Shown here piece by piece: positions 1 through 7,536 of a DNA stretch of 64,000 nt. The stretch spans positions 124,001 to 188,000 of the forward strand of contig NZ_JBQKJT010000005.1 of assembly GCF_052117125.1 (NCBI RefSeq), written 5' to 3'. Every line of letters begins with the position of its first letter. Positions within the stretch are counted from its first letter, which is position 1. The position numbers and the translations under genes were made by a program. The notes below the pieces were generated by a model. It worked only from the letters and a program-made list of their open reading frames with translations. It was not told the DNA's origin and ran no database searches. Source of the stretch: Avoscillospira_A sp052117125 (lineage in GTDB: Bacteria; Bacillota; Clostridia; Oscillospirales; Oscillospiraceae).

Positions 1-103
1 GCAACAGTTTTGCTGCTTCCGGGACGGTATATAAAATATCGCGGCAAGCCAAGATTTCCATTGCGGTTTCATTGGCTTTCTGCCGCTGTTCTGATAATGA
101 CAT
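1..103 (-). CDS. Partial small DNA-binding (HTH/excisionase-like) protein
   Basis: A leftward frame starts at the ATG at 103-101 behind a GGAGTGATCA ribosome site and runs off the left edge, so only about 34 N-terminal residues are visible. They end in DILYTVPEAAKLL, which resembles the start of a helix-turn-helix of the excisionase/MerR-like type found in small proteins of conjugative elements ('PEAAKLL' is a common first-helix pattern). Its position beside parB, parA and an integrase of the same strand fits an element-borne regulator or excisionase. The family assignment rests on one short motif and is tentative; that this is a coding start is more certain. Confidence 0.5.
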   Translation of the reverse strand, partial: MSLSEQRQKANETAMEILACRDILYTVPEAAKLL

Positions 104-130
104 ATTGATCACTCCTATATCCAATATTAT

Positions 131-168
131 GTGGAGCCGCTGTACAAAGGCAGCGGCTCCACTGTTTT
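131..168. terminator. Perfect 12-bp stem-loop upstream of the HTH gene
   Basis: GTGGAGCCGCTG (131-142) and CAGCGGCTCCAC (151-162) form a perfect 12-bp stem with an 8-nt loop, followed on the plus strand by TGTTTTGT. It looks like an intrinsic terminator separating the flanking units. Confidence 0.6.
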
Positions 169-451
169 GTCCTATTGGCGTATCACCCGTATCCTGTTCC
201 TGATGGACTGCCTGTTGTGACAGGACACCGTTTTCTACGCATTGGCACGCTCGCTCCTGAAACCTCCTCTCCGGAGGTCATGGCCTGCTTCCCCTGCGCT
301 GTATCTGATACGGACGCTCATTTTGTTTTCAAAGTACAGTAAGACTGGTAAACGCTTGCCAGCCTTTCACAAGGGACAACGCGCAGTTATTCCCTGTGAA
401 GGACAGGCAAATCTGCTTAGCTCAATTCAAACCGGTTCTGAATTTCTTTTA
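169..451. other. Gene-free stretch with small hairpins inside the mobile element
   Basis: No convincing gene is seen. The stretch holds inverted repeats, e.g. CCTCCTCTCCGGAGG near 265 and a hairpin-like CTTTCACAAGGGA / TCCCTGTGAAGG near 364-404. A leftward frame in the first bases (about 430-490) reads DEDLYQELQFKLIKEIQNRF and looks like the C-terminal tail of a lost gene, now fused out of frame to the parB remnant. Confidence 0.4.
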
Positions 452-823
452 TCAGCTTGAACTGGAGTTCCTGATACAAGTCCTCATCATATCATCATCC
501 ATTTCCCGCACGATAGCCGGTATCTCGGTCTTACCCGCAAGTAGGCTGGCGTGATGACGGCGGTGTCCCGATACGATCTCAAAATTGCCGTCATTTGTGG
601 GGCGTACCAGAATGGGAACCAAAACGCCCCGTTCCTTGATACTCTCGACCGTTTCCAGCATTTTATCATCGTCTATTACCTTGAACGGATGGTTTGGGAA
701 TGGCTCCAGCTTATCCAGCGGAAGGCTCTGCACACGCTCTTGCGTGTCTGCCTGCCGTTCCTCGTCTGTCTTGAACAGGTCGTCATAGCTGGCGAGTTGG
801 ATATTTTTCGCGGCACTTTTCAT
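452..823 (-). pseudogene. ParB-like partition protein, N-terminal domain only
   Basis: Start chosen at the ATG at 823-821 (MKSAAKNIQLASYDD) behind AAAGGAGG; it overlaps the end of parA by 41 bases, as in parAB operons. The 123-residue product has the ParB N-terminal (CTPase) domain: LDKLEPFPNHPF, the 'ESIKERGVLVPILVRP' segment and the GHRR motif (SGHRRHHASLLAG). Functional ParB proteins of such elements are much longer, continuing into an HTH and a dimerisation domain. Here the reading breaks directly after 'REMDDDM' into an unrelated low-complexity tail (RNSSSS). The DNA past the break still encodes, in another frame, a plausible C-terminal tail of a different gene, so an internal deletion is the likely cause. 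Probably inactive in centromere binding. Confidence 0.7.
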
Positions 824-1595
824 GTTCCAGCACCTCCTTTGTGAATTGCTCGTAGGCTTTGGCCACGGCGCTTCGGGGTTCAAAGCTGAAAATGCTGGCA
901 CCCACGGCGCTCATTTCTGCCGCCTTGATGCCGCGCGGTATCTCTGTGTCATACACTCGTATTGCCTTGCCGTAGGTATCCCGCACAAGTTGGCTGATCT
1001 CCTTTGCGAAATTCGTGCGGTTGTCTACCATCGTGATGAGGATGCCGCTGATCTTCAGATTGGAGTTGAGCTGCCGCTGCACTTTGCTCACTGTGCGGAG
1101 CAGTTGCTCCAAGCCTTTTACGGGAAGATAATGGGACTGCACCGGGATAATGACACGATCCGCCGCTGTCAGCGCGTTCAGCGTCAGCATACCGAGCGAC
1201 GGGGAGCAATCGACTAAGATGTAGTCGTACTGCCGCTTGACCTCGTTCAGATAGGTTCGCAGCACCGTTTCGCGGCTCATGGTATTCACAAGGGACACCT
1301 CCAAGCCGGAAAGCTCAATGTTGGCAGGCAGTAAGTCCATGCCCTCCTTGTGGTGGAGAATGCCGTTCTGCGGCTCGATTGGGCGGTCTGAGATGATGCG
1401 CTCCAGCATGGTAGCCAGTGTGGGCGATAGTTCGTCCGGCTGCTGCCAGCCAAGCATTTCGGTCAAGTTTGCCTGACTGTCTGCGTCAATGAGCAGGACA
1501 CGCTTACCTTGCCGCGTAAGTCCTGCGCCCAGATTGACCGCTGTGGTGCTTTTGCCCACGCCGCCCTTCTGGTTTACGATTGCGATGGTCTGCAT
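783..1595 (-). CDS. parA: ParA/Soj family partition ATPase
   Basis: 270 residues, starting at the ATG at 1595 behind AAAGGACGG. It is a deviant Walker-A ATPase: QKGGVGKSTTAVNLG at residues 8-22, Walker A' around IDADSQANLT (37-46), and the ILVDCSPSLG segment near residue 127. Without an N-terminal HTH extension it is the small ParA type found on plasmids and integrative elements. ParA drives segregation of DNA bound by ParB, or stabilises excised circular elements. The partner gene, downstream and overlapping, is truncated, so the system is probably broken unless another ParB acts in trans. Confidence 0.9.
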   Translation of the reverse strand: MQTIAIVNQKGGVGKSTTAVNLGAGLTRQGKRVLLIDADSQANLTEMLGWQQPDELSPTLATMLERIISDRPIEPQNGILHHKEGMDLLPANIELSGLEVSLVNTMSRETVLRTYLNEVKRQYDYILVDCSPSLGMLTLNALTAADRVIIPVQSHYLPVKGLEQLLRTVSKVQRQLNSNLKISGILITMVDNRTNFAKEISQLVRDTYGKAIRVYDTEIPRGIKAAEMSAVGASIFSFEPRSAVAKAYEQFTKEVLEHEKCREKYPTRQL

Positions 1596-1628
1596 AGGTT
1601 TTTCCGTCCTTTCTTTCTGATTTTTTGC

Positions 1629-1669
1629 ATAAAAAAGCGGAGCATTTCAAACAAATGAAATACTCCGCT
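1629..1669 (-). terminator. Intrinsic terminator of the integrase gene
   Basis: AGCGGAG-ATTTCA / TGAAAT-CTCCGCT (1636-1669) forms a stem; read leftward it is followed by TTTTTT (1635-1630). It lies between the leftward integrase and parA. Confidence 0.75.
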
Positions 1670-1705
1670 GATGCTGTCTATGAAGTTGTTATATACTATT
1701 ACGAT

Positions 1706-2878
1706 TCAGTCAAATCGAAATGCCGCCGTCAGTGCGTTTTCTGCGGCATCAGACATCTTCTCTGTGATGTGCGTGTAGTACCGCAGAGTGAACTCCAGTT
1801 TGGAATGCCCCAGCATTTCTTGCACATAACGGGGATTGAGTCCGTTTTCCGCCAGCACTGTGGCGTAGGTATGCCGCAAATTATGGAACTTGAAGTGGAT
1901 ACCCAAGTCCTTCTTGATGATACGGGCAAGAAACTTCGCACCGTTGGTGGTCAGCATCTCGCCGTTGGCTTTGACATTGATGAAGTCCGGAACTTCGATG
2001 ACCTCCTCTTTCTTAGGCTCGCGCCGGTCCGTCACGAAGTTGCGCTTGTAGCCATCACCGTACAGTTTGCGCTCTGCGTCGTGCTGCATCTTCATGTCCG
2101 CAAGATATTGGGCAAATTCGGCTGTGATATTCACAGACCGATAGGAATTGACCGTTTTCAGTGGTGCAAAGCACCACTGCTTATCCTGATAGAGAAGCTG
2201 TTTGCAGACCTTGATCTTTTTCTTCTCAAAGTCGATGTCACTCCATGTGAGGGCAAAGCACTCACTTTCCCGCAGACCGGCCTGCAATCCAAGCTGGAAT
2301 GCGATTTTGGAACGGGTGGATTCGATACGCTCGATCATCTGCTCCAACTCCTTGCGGTTATAAGTCACGATGTCACCCACATGGCGCGGATCAGGAGGGG
2401 GCGGTACCAAGTCCATCACATTCTTTTTCGTATACTTGTGGTCGTGGGCATAGCGCAGGATCACATTGAAGAACTTGTACATTCCCTTCACATACTCCTC
2501 GCTGTACTTTATCCGCTTCTGATTTAAGAAGTCGATAATCATAGTGTCCGAAATTTGGTAGACATACAGCGGCCCGAACTCGTCCTTGATATGGTTCCGA
2601 TAGAGGGAATCGTATCGCTTCAAGGTCGCATAGGCTCTGGTAGCTTTACCCTCGCGTTCGATGAACTCTTCATAGACGGTGTGGAAGGAAACTTTCTTGT
2701 TCTCCACATAGTCGCCGGTGTTGTTCAGGTGGTAGAGTACATCCTGCATGGCCTTGGTTGCTTCGCGCTCACTCTTGAAGCCGCCTTTTTCAACTTGTCT
2801 ACGTTTACCATCTACATAGCCTAAATCAATGCGATATGACCAGGCATTGTTCTTCCGTTTCCGAATACTGCCTTTCAT
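1706..2878 (-). CDS. int: Tyrosine recombinase (integrase) of an integrative element
   Basis: 390 residues starting at the ATG at 2878 behind GGGAGG. The N-terminal part (MKGSIRKRKNNAWSYRIDLG, 1-20) is an AP2-like arm-binding domain, followed by a core-binding SAM-like domain (about 60-160) and a catalytic domain with the R..HxxR..H..Y signature: GLRESECFALTW (first Arg), FHNLRHTYATVLAENG (HxxR), MLGHSKLEFTLRYYTHI (H and the Tyr nucleophile). This is a full-length Tn916/ICE-type integrase, likely able to integrate and excise DNA. It sits at the right end of the element, next to repeat-rich DNA that may be its attachment/arm region; beyond this the core genome begins. Confidence 0.93.
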   Translation of the reverse strand: MKGSIRKRKNNAWSYRIDLGYVDGKRRQVEKGGFKSEREATKAMQDVLYHLNNTGDYVENKKVSFHTVYEEFIEREGKATRAYATLKRYDSLYRNHIKDEFGPLYVYQISDTMIIDFLNQKRIKYSEEYVKGMYKFFNVILRYAHDHKYTKKNVMDLVPPPPDPRHVGDIVTYNRKELEQMIERIESTRSKIAFQLGLQAGLRESECFALTWSDIDFEKKKIKVCKQLLYQDKQWCFAPLKTVNSYRSVNITAEFAQYLADMKMQHDAERKLYGDGYKRNFVTDRREPKKEEVIEVPDFINVKANGEMLTTNGAKFLARIIKKDLGIHFKFHNLRHTYATVLAENGLNPRYVQEMLGHSKLEFTLRYYTHITEKMSDAAENALTAAFRFD

Positions 2879-2944
2879 TTCTGGAACCTCCCATAGATTG
2901 ATTTTCTAACGAGAGTATAACAGCCCTAATGAATGACAGCAAAA

Positions 2945-3080
2945 AAAGTGCCCACGGATTTTAGTTGGGTGAAGTGCCCGCAAACCCGCATGGCGTCTAG
3001 GGTTTTCGGCATTTTCGTGGGCACTTTTTGAAAAATGAGAGTGAGATGGCAAAAGTGCCCACCAAGTGCCCACGGATTTT
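2945..3080. repeat. Cluster of GTGCCCAC repeats: candidate integrase arm sites / att end
   Basis: AAGTGCCCACGGATTTT occurs at 2946-2962 and again at 3064-3080 as a 17-bp direct repeat. The core GTGCCCAC also occurs at 3054-3061 and, inverted (CGTGGGCACTTTTT), at 3016-3029; a weaker GAAGTGCCCG lies at 2971. Repeats of mixed orientation directly upstream of an integrase gene are what arm-type binding sites of this recombinase family look like. The core attachment site cannot be defined without the other element end. Confidence 0.55.
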
Positions 3081-3103
3081 GCCGGGCCAGCATATAGACG
3101 CAA

Positions 3104-3137
3104 AAATGCGGCTCACACTTACCTGTGAACCGCATTT
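3104..3137. other. Stem-loop between the element end and rubrerythrin
   Basis: AAATGCGG-C-TCACA and TGTGA-A-CCGCATTT pair with one mismatch around a 6-nt loop. There is no T tract, so it is more likely part of the recombination site or a weak terminator for the leftward rubrerythrin gene. The rest of 3138-3230 shows nothing recognisable. Confidence 0.4.
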
Positions 3138-3230
3138 CTGTTACTGCGTATCTTTTGTGCCGAAAACCGCTGAAATCATTGGCTTTTCGCCATTACCGAG
3201 ACTGGCTCCAGCACGGATATACAGACTTTC

Positions 3231-3800
3231 TTACTTGTTGAAGTAACGCTTCAGCAGGCCCTCGAAAGCCTTGCCGTGACGAGCCTCGTCGCGAGCCATC
3301 TCGTGGACGGTGTCGTGGATGGCATCCAGGTTGTACTGCTTGGCCAGCTTAGCCAGCTCGAACTTGCCCAGGGTAGCGCCGTTCTCGGCTTCCACGCGCA
3401 TCTCCAGGTTCTTCTTGGTGCTGTCGGTGACAACATCGCCCAGCAGCTCGGCAAACTTGGCAGCGTGCTCAGCCTCTTCCAGAGCGGCCTTCTCCCAGTA
3501 CAGGCCGATCTCGGGGTAGCCCTCACGATGGGCAACGCGGCTCATGGCCAGGTACATACCAACCTCGGTGCACTCGCCCTGGAAGTTGGCGTTCAGGCCC
3601 TCCAGAATCTCCTTCTGGACCTCAGCGGGCACATCGGCGCCGAAGACCTTGCCCACGCCCACAACATGCTCGGCAGCCCAGCTCTTGGTCTCAGCCTGCA
3701 CGGTGAACTTGGAACCGGGAACGCCGCACTGGGGGCACTTCTCGGGGGCGCTGTCGCCAACATGAACGTAACCGCAGACAGGACATACGAACTTCTTCAT
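3231..3800 (-). CDS. rbr: Rubrerythrin (N-terminal rubredoxin domain)
   Basis: 189 residues; the start is placed at MKKFVCPVCG (ATG at 3800) because the upstream five codons contain the ribosome site GGAGGAAAT. The rubredoxin-type [Fe(SCys)4] centre is at the N-terminus (CPVCGY near residue 6 and CPQCG near 24), followed by a ferritin-like di-iron four-helix bundle with E..ExxH-type ligands (GECTEVG, EEAEHAAKF, ARDEARHGK). The order is that of 'reverse' rubrerythrins of anaerobes, which reduce hydrogen peroxide with electrons passed through the rubredoxin centre. It lies directly downstream of the perR-like gene on the same strand, consistent with a peroxide-stress unit. Confidence 0.93.
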   Translation of the reverse strand: MKKFVCPVCGYVHVGDSAPEKCPQCGVPGSKFTVQAETKSWAAEHVVGVGKVFGADVPAEVQKEILEGLNANFQGECTEVGMYLAMSRVAHREGYPEIGLYWEKAALEEAEHAAKFAELLGDVVTDSTKKNLEMRVEAENGATLGKFELAKLAKQYNLDAIHDTVHEMARDEARHGKAFEGLLKRYFNK

Positions 3801-3863
3801 AGTAATTTCCTCCAATAGTAATAATGTAGTATAGGAATTGAACTTGCTTGTAAAGGTGATGCG

Positions 3864-4265
3864 TCAGGCGATTTCCTCAGCCATGCAATGCTTGCAGCGG
3901 CCGCGGAATGTCAGACGGCAATCGGAAACCATACCGCCGGTGGCCTGTTCAGCCAGGGCCGCCAGCTCCGTGGGTACCTCAATGGCGCTAATATCCAAAA
4001 CCGCACCGCAATCCTCACAGATGAAGTGCACGTGCGGCCGGGTTTCGCCGTCGAACCGCTCCAGCCCATTGACTACGCCTACCGATACAATGATCCCTTC
4101 CTCGCGGAACATGCTGATGTTCCGGTAGACTGTGCCGAGGCTGAGATCGGGGATCTGGGGCTTGAGCTGGGTATACACCCACTCGGCACTGGGATGACAA
4201 TCGGTACCGCAGATACAGGCCAGAATCGCATCGCGCTTCTTGGACCGTTTGCGAATTTTTTCCAT
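3864..4265 (-). CDS. perR: Fur-family peroxide-responsive repressor (PerR-like)
   Basis: 133 residues from the ATG at 4265 (MEKIRKRSKKR), preferred because GGAGAGACAA precedes it; an ATG 12 bases upstream lacks a ribosome site. It has a winged helix (HPSAEWVYTQLKPQIPDLSLGTVYRNISMF, about 19-50) and a metal-binding domain: RFDGETRPHVHFIC with the D-x5-H-x-H arrangement of the regulatory iron site, the following Asp in VLDI, and zinc cysteines CEDC and CKHC. The D-H-H-D set favours PerR over Fur or Zur. PerR represses peroxide-defence genes until iron-catalysed His oxidation; the adjacent rubrerythrin gene is a likely target, 63 bases downstream. Confidence 0.85.
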   Translation of the reverse strand: MEKIRKRSKKRDAILACICGTDCHPSAEWVYTQLKPQIPDLSLGTVYRNISMFREEGIIVSVGVVNGLERFDGETRPHVHFICEDCGAVLDISAIEVPTELAALAEQATGGMVSDCRLTFRGRCKHCMAEEIA

Positions 4266-4281
4266 TTGTCTCTCCATTTCA

Positions 4282-4310
4282 GTAATGATTATCGCTTGCA
4301 TGATGATAAT
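4282..4310. promoter_or_regulatory. Candidate Fur/PerR-type operators upstream of perR
   Basis: TAATGATTA (4283-4291) is a perfect odd-centred palindrome matching the core of PerR/Fur boxes (AAT-N-ATT), and GATGATAAT follows at 4302. They lie just upstream of the chosen perR start, consistent with autoregulation. This is a sequence match only. Confidence 0.4.
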
Positions 4311-4437
4311 AGCATACATTCTTATTTTTGTAAAGGGCTTTTTGAAAAAATTTTTTGTGAAACTTTCGGTCATGCGGTTGCAAAGATGGCCGCGGCGTGG
4401 TATGGTAGGTACATCTTATAAAAGGAGGTTCACGACA

Positions 4438-4614
4438 ATGGGTGTTTCCATCAAGAACCTGGGCGATTGCGTTGCTTGCGGCGCTTGCGCTGAGGCCTGC
4501 CCCCAGGAGGTCCTGAAGGTTGAGGACAATGTCGAGATCGTCAATGGCGACGATTGCGTCAGCTGCGGCCTGTGCGCCGACGCTTGTCCTGTCGACGTGC
4601 TGGAGGTTGACTGA
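4438..4614 (+). CDS. 2[4Fe-4S] ferredoxin
   Basis: 58 residues behind AAAGGAGG. Two CxxCxxCxxxCP motifs (CVACGACAEACP at 11-22 and CVSCGLCADACP at 40-51) bind two [4Fe-4S] clusters in the clostridial ferredoxin fold. It is a small acidic electron carrier for anaerobic redox enzymes such as pyruvate:ferredoxin oxidoreductase or hydrogenase. It is monocistronic, with a strong terminator directly downstream, and is divergent from the perR-rbr pair. Confidence 0.95.
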   Translation: MGVSIKNLGDCVACGACAEACPQEVLKVEDNVEIVNGDDCVSCGLCADACPVDVLEVD

Positions 4615-4627
4615 TTCCAGTCCTTTC

Positions 4628-4660
4628 CTGCCGGATCGCGCTTGCGGTCCGGCAGTTTTT
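4628..4660 (+). terminator. Intrinsic terminator of the ferredoxin gene
   Basis: CTGCCGGA (4628-4635) pairs with TCCGGCAG (4648-4655) and is followed by TTTTT. Confidence 0.85.
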
Positions 4661-4743
4661 CGTTTTGGGAGAACGTCCTGCCACCTCCGCCCGCAGATGA
4701 AGGCGGTTGCCGCAAAAAATGCGGGAAAAATCCCCATTCCCTG

Positions 4744-4772
4744 TTGAACTTCCATGGATTTGCGGGTATAAT
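4744..4772 (+). promoter_or_regulatory. Sigma-A-type promoter of the minD-like gene
   Basis: TTGAAC (4744-4749), a 17-bp spacer and TATAAT (4767-4772), 48 bases upstream of the GTG start. Confidence 0.75.
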
Positions 4773-4820
4773 ATGAAAGATTACAGCCTGTAGAAGCAGG
4801 CAGAGGGGGGAGGAACCGTC

Positions 4821-5564
4821 GTGGGACAGGTGATTGCCGTCATCTCCGGCAAAGGCGGCACAGGTAAGACCAGCCTCACGGCGGGCGTGGCGTCCTGTCT
4901 GGCCGCGGAAGGTCAGAAGGTGCTGTGCATCGACTGTGACATGGGCCTGCGGAACCTGGACCTCTCCCTGGGGCTGGCCGACGAGGCCACAGTGGCGTTT
5001 ACAGATGTCATGGACGGCTTGTATACCCTGGAGGATGCCGTGACCCATCCCCGCATACCGGGCCTGGATTTGCTGACGGCGCCGGTGACCAAGCTGCCGG
5101 AAGATGTGGATCAGGAGGCCTTTGGGCGGCTTCTGGAAGAGGCCCGAAGGCAGTATGACTGGTGTCTCATCGACGCGCCCGCTGGTGTGGGCGTGGGGTT
5201 TCAGCTGGCTACGCGATATGCCGATGAGCTGGTGGTGGTGGCCGTTGCCGATCCGGCGTCCATGCGGGATGCGGCCCGGGCCGCCGATTTGATTGAACTG
5301 CAAGACCGGCGGGACCGGCCCATGCGTCTGGTGGTGAACCGGGTGTCCCGGCGGATGTACCGCAAGCTGCGGGCCACGGTGGACGATGTGATGGACGGCG
5401 TCGGATTGCCCCTGCTGGGGATTGTGCCGGACGATGTATCGGTGACGCTGGCGGCTGCCGCGTCGGAGCCGTTGATTTTGTATACCAGCCGCGGCGCGGC
5501 CGTGGCCTGTCTCCATATTGCCCGCCGCCTCTGCGGGCGGCGCGCTGCTCTCCTGCGCCTGTAA
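4821..5564 (+). CDS. minD: MinD/ParA-family ATPase (septum-site determining type)
   Basis: 247 residues from a GTG start behind AGAGGGGGGAGGA. It has a deviant Walker A SGKGGTGKTSL (9-19), CIDCDMGLRNLDLSLGL (37-53) typical of MinD, and LIDAPAGVG (Walker B) near 116. The C-terminal segment HIARRLCGRRAALLRL could form the amphipathic membrane-targeting helix of MinD. MinD binds the membrane as an ATP dimer and recruits the MinC division inhibitor. No minC or minE is adjacent; methylglyoxal synthase follows at 47 bases, as near the min/rodA loci of many clostridia. The sequence is rather divergent from canonical MinD, so a FlhG-like or other positioning role is an alternative. Confidence 0.78.
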   Translation: MGQVIAVISGKGGTGKTSLTAGVASCLAAEGQKVLCIDCDMGLRNLDLSLGLADEATVAFTDVMDGLYTLEDAVTHPRIPGLDLLTAPVTKLPEDVDQEAFGRLLEEARRQYDWCLIDAPAGVGVGFQLATRYADELVVVAVADPASMRDAARAADLIELQDRRDRPMRLVVNRVSRRMYRKLRATVDDVMDGVGLPLLGIVPDDVSVTLAAAASEPLILYTSRGAAVACLHIARRLCGRRAALLRL

Positions 5565-5610
5565 GGCGCTGCCCAATCTTCCATCCCTGGACACGATACG
5601 GAGTGATAGT

Positions 5611-6024
5611 ATGAATATTACGGTTATGGCCCACGATAAGAAGAAGGAACTGATGGTGCAGTTCTGCACCGCCTATAAGAGCATCTTTGCCAAGCATAAC
5701 CTATCCGCCACGGCCACCACGGGCCGTCTGGTGGCAGATGCCACGGGCCTGCCCGTGTCGCTGTTCCTGGCACGGTCCCAGGGCGGCCATCAGCAGGTGG
5801 ACGCCCGCATTGCCTACAATGAAATCGATATGGTCATTATTTTCTCGGACCCCAACGATAACGACCCCTGGGAGGATCAGCGGGTCATGCAGACGCTGCG
5901 CCTGTGTGAAATGCACAACGTCCCCGTCGCCACCAATCTGGCTACGGCGGAAATGCTGATTCTGGGTCTCCAGCGCGGCGATCTGGATTGGCGTGAGATG
6001 ATCCGTCCCAAAAAGACCGTTTAA
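5611..6024 (+). CDS. mgsA: Methylglyoxal synthase
   Basis: 137 residues from the ATG at 5611; the upstream open frame overlaps minD and is not needed. It converts dihydroxyacetone phosphate to methylglyoxal plus phosphate, a bypass used when phosphate is short. The start MAHDKKKELMVQFC, the phosphate-binding ATATTGRL (about 34-41), SQGGHQQVDARIA, the catalytic Asp in FSDPNDNDPWEDQ and the NVPVATNLATAEMLI segment are family hallmarks. The substrate-binding region has a double-glycine GGHQQ variant seen in Firmicute enzymes. Probably in one transcript with the minD-like gene. Confidence 0.93.
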   Translation: MNITVMAHDKKKELMVQFCTAYKSIFAKHNLSATATTGRLVADATGLPVSLFLARSQGGHQQVDARIAYNEIDMVIIFSDPNDNDPWEDQRVMQTLRLCEMHNVPVATNLATAEMLILGLQRGDLDWREMIRPKKTV

Positions 6025-6035
6025 GTCCATATCCC

Positions 6036-6068
6036 CTGCCCTCGCCCGTTTTGGCGGAGCGAGGGCAG
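6036..6068 (+). terminator. Hairpin after mgsA
   Basis: CTGCCCTCGC (6036-6045) and GCGAGGGCAG (6059-6068) form a 10-bp stem; the following tract (TTCAGTTTAG) is only moderately T-rich. No T-box leader is present in the short gap before hisS. Confidence 0.6.
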
Positions 6069-6103
6069 TTCAGTTTAGAAATGAGAAAGGAACCCAAGAA
6101 ACT

Positions 6104-7450
6104 ATGGCACAGATGAAACCCCGCACCCTGTCGGGCTTCATGGAACTGCTGCCCGCGCCGCAGCAGCAGATGGAGCGCATCATGGAAATTCTGCGGCAGA
6201 CCTACAGCCGTTACGGCTTCACCCCCCTGGATACCCCGGCCATCGAGTCGGCGGAGGTGCTGCTGGCCAAGGGCGGCGGTGAGACCGAAAAACAGATCTA
6301 CCGCTTCCAGAAGGGCGACAGCGATCTGGCCCTGCGGTTTGACCTGACGGTACCCCTGGCGAAATATGTGGCCCTCCATTATGGCGAACTGACCTTCCCC
6401 TTCCGCCGCTATCAGATCGGTAAGGTCTACCGGGGCGAGCGGGCCCAACGGGGCCGCTTCCGGGAGTTCTATCAGGCCGATATCGATATCATCGGTGATG
6501 GGCAGCTGTCCATTCTCAACGAGGCGGAAATCCCGGCCATCATCTACGAGACGTTCTCACGCCTGGGGCTGAAGCGGTTCCAGATTCGCGTCAACAACCG
6601 GAAGATCCTCAACGGCTTCTATGCCATGCAGGGCCTGTCCGAGCGGTCTGGCGATATCATGCGCACCGTGGATAAGCTGGACAAGATCGGACCCGACAAG
6701 GTCCGGGTCCTGCTGACGGAGGATGTGGGACTGACGGCGGAGCAGGCCGACGAGATTTTGAAATTTATGGCCATTGACGGCGATGTGCTGGCCGCCCTGG
6801 GCCAGTATCGGGGCCGGAACGAGGTCTTTGACACGGGTCTGGACGAGCTGGCCGCCGTGGTGGAGAACCTCTCCAACTTCGGCGTTCCCACAGAGAATTT
6901 CGCCGTAGACCTGACCATCGCCCGCGGTCTCGACTACTACACCGGCACGGTCTATGAGACCATGCTGCTGGATCATCCGGAAATCGGTTCTGTGTGCTCC
7001 GGCGGCCGCTATGACAATCTGGCCGGATACTATATCGACAAGCCCCTGCCCGGCGTGGGCATCTCCATCGGTTTGACCCGTCTGTTTTACGTCTTGGGCG
7101 AACAGGGGATGTTGAATCCCGCCCTGCCCACGGCCCCGGCCGACGCCCTGATTCTGCCAATGACCAGTGATCTGGGTCCCGCCATCCGTCTGGCCACGGC
7201 CCTGCGGGCCGATGGCATCCGGACCCAGCTCTATACCGAGGCCAAGAAGTTCAAGGCCAAAATGAGCTATGCCGACAAGTTGGGCATCCCCTATGTCCTG
7301 TTTTTGGGAGAAGATGAAATTGCCCAGGGCAAGTGCTCCGTCAAGGACCTGCGCACCGGTGTACAGGAGACGGTCAGCCCCGAGGAAGCGGCGGAGAAGA
7401 TCGCCGCCGGTATTGCTGCCCTCAACGAAGGTCCGGTCATCGTGGAATAA
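6104..7450 (+). CDS. hisS: Histidine--tRNA ligase
   Basis: 448 residues, class II aminoacyl-tRNA synthetase charging tRNA-His. It starts at the ATG behind GAAAGGA. Visible signatures: GFMELLPAPQQQ at the N-terminus, motif 2 around GKVYRGERAQRGRFREFYQADIDI (about 107-130, split here by description only), the histidine-specific RGLDYYTGTVYE (about 270-281) and motif 3 GVGISIGLTRLF; the C-terminal anticodon-binding domain spans about 345-440. Length is normal. Followed at 86 bases by aspS, the usual hisS-aspS pairing. Confidence 0.96.
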   Translation: MAQMKPRTLSGFMELLPAPQQQMERIMEILRQTYSRYGFTPLDTPAIESAEVLLAKGGGETEKQIYRFQKGDSDLALRFDLTVPLAKYVALHYGELTFPFRRYQIGKVYRGERAQRGRFREFYQADIDIIGDGQLSILNEAEIPAIIYETFSRLGLKRFQIRVNNRKILNGFYAMQGLSERSGDIMRTVDKLDKIGPDKVRVLLTEDVGLTAEQADEILKFMAIDGDVLAALGQYRGRNEVFDTGLDELAAVVENLSNFGVPTENFAVDLTIARGLDYYTGTVYETMLLDHPEIGSVCSGGRYDNLAGYYIDKPLPGVGISIGLTRLFYVLGEQGMLNPALPTAPADALILPMTSDLGPAIRLATALRADGIRTQLYTEAKKFKAKMSYADKLGIPYVLFLGEDEIAQGKCSVKDLRTGVQETVSPEEAAEKIAAGIAALNEGPVIVE

Positions 7451-7536
7451 GGTTGGACCCGGACGGCTCAGACCGTACCGGCGGTTCGTCTGTCTCTATC
7501 TTGATAATTCCAGAGAAAAAGGAAGGATTTTTCACT

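Noticed and set aside
242..460. Rightward 72-codon open frame in the element
   Set aside because: No ribosome site, covers hairpins, and is antisense to the parB remnant tail.
1625..2527. Rightward 300-codon open frame over the integrase
   Set aside because: Antisense to a well-supported integrase with intact catalytic motifs; no ribosome site.
2906..3135. Small leftward open frames near the integrase start
   Set aside because: They consist of the GTGCCCAC repeats and hairpin arms; no ribosome site or protein-like composition.
4821..5564. Assignment of the MinD-like protein as flagellar FlhG
   Set aside because: No flhF or flagellar basal genes adjoin it; adjacency to mgsA and the MinD-type motif IDCDMGLRNLDL favour the Min family, though the call stays moderate.
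6025..6103. T-box leader before hisS
   Set aside because: The gap is only about 80 bases and holds one simple hairpin, without the T-box sequence.
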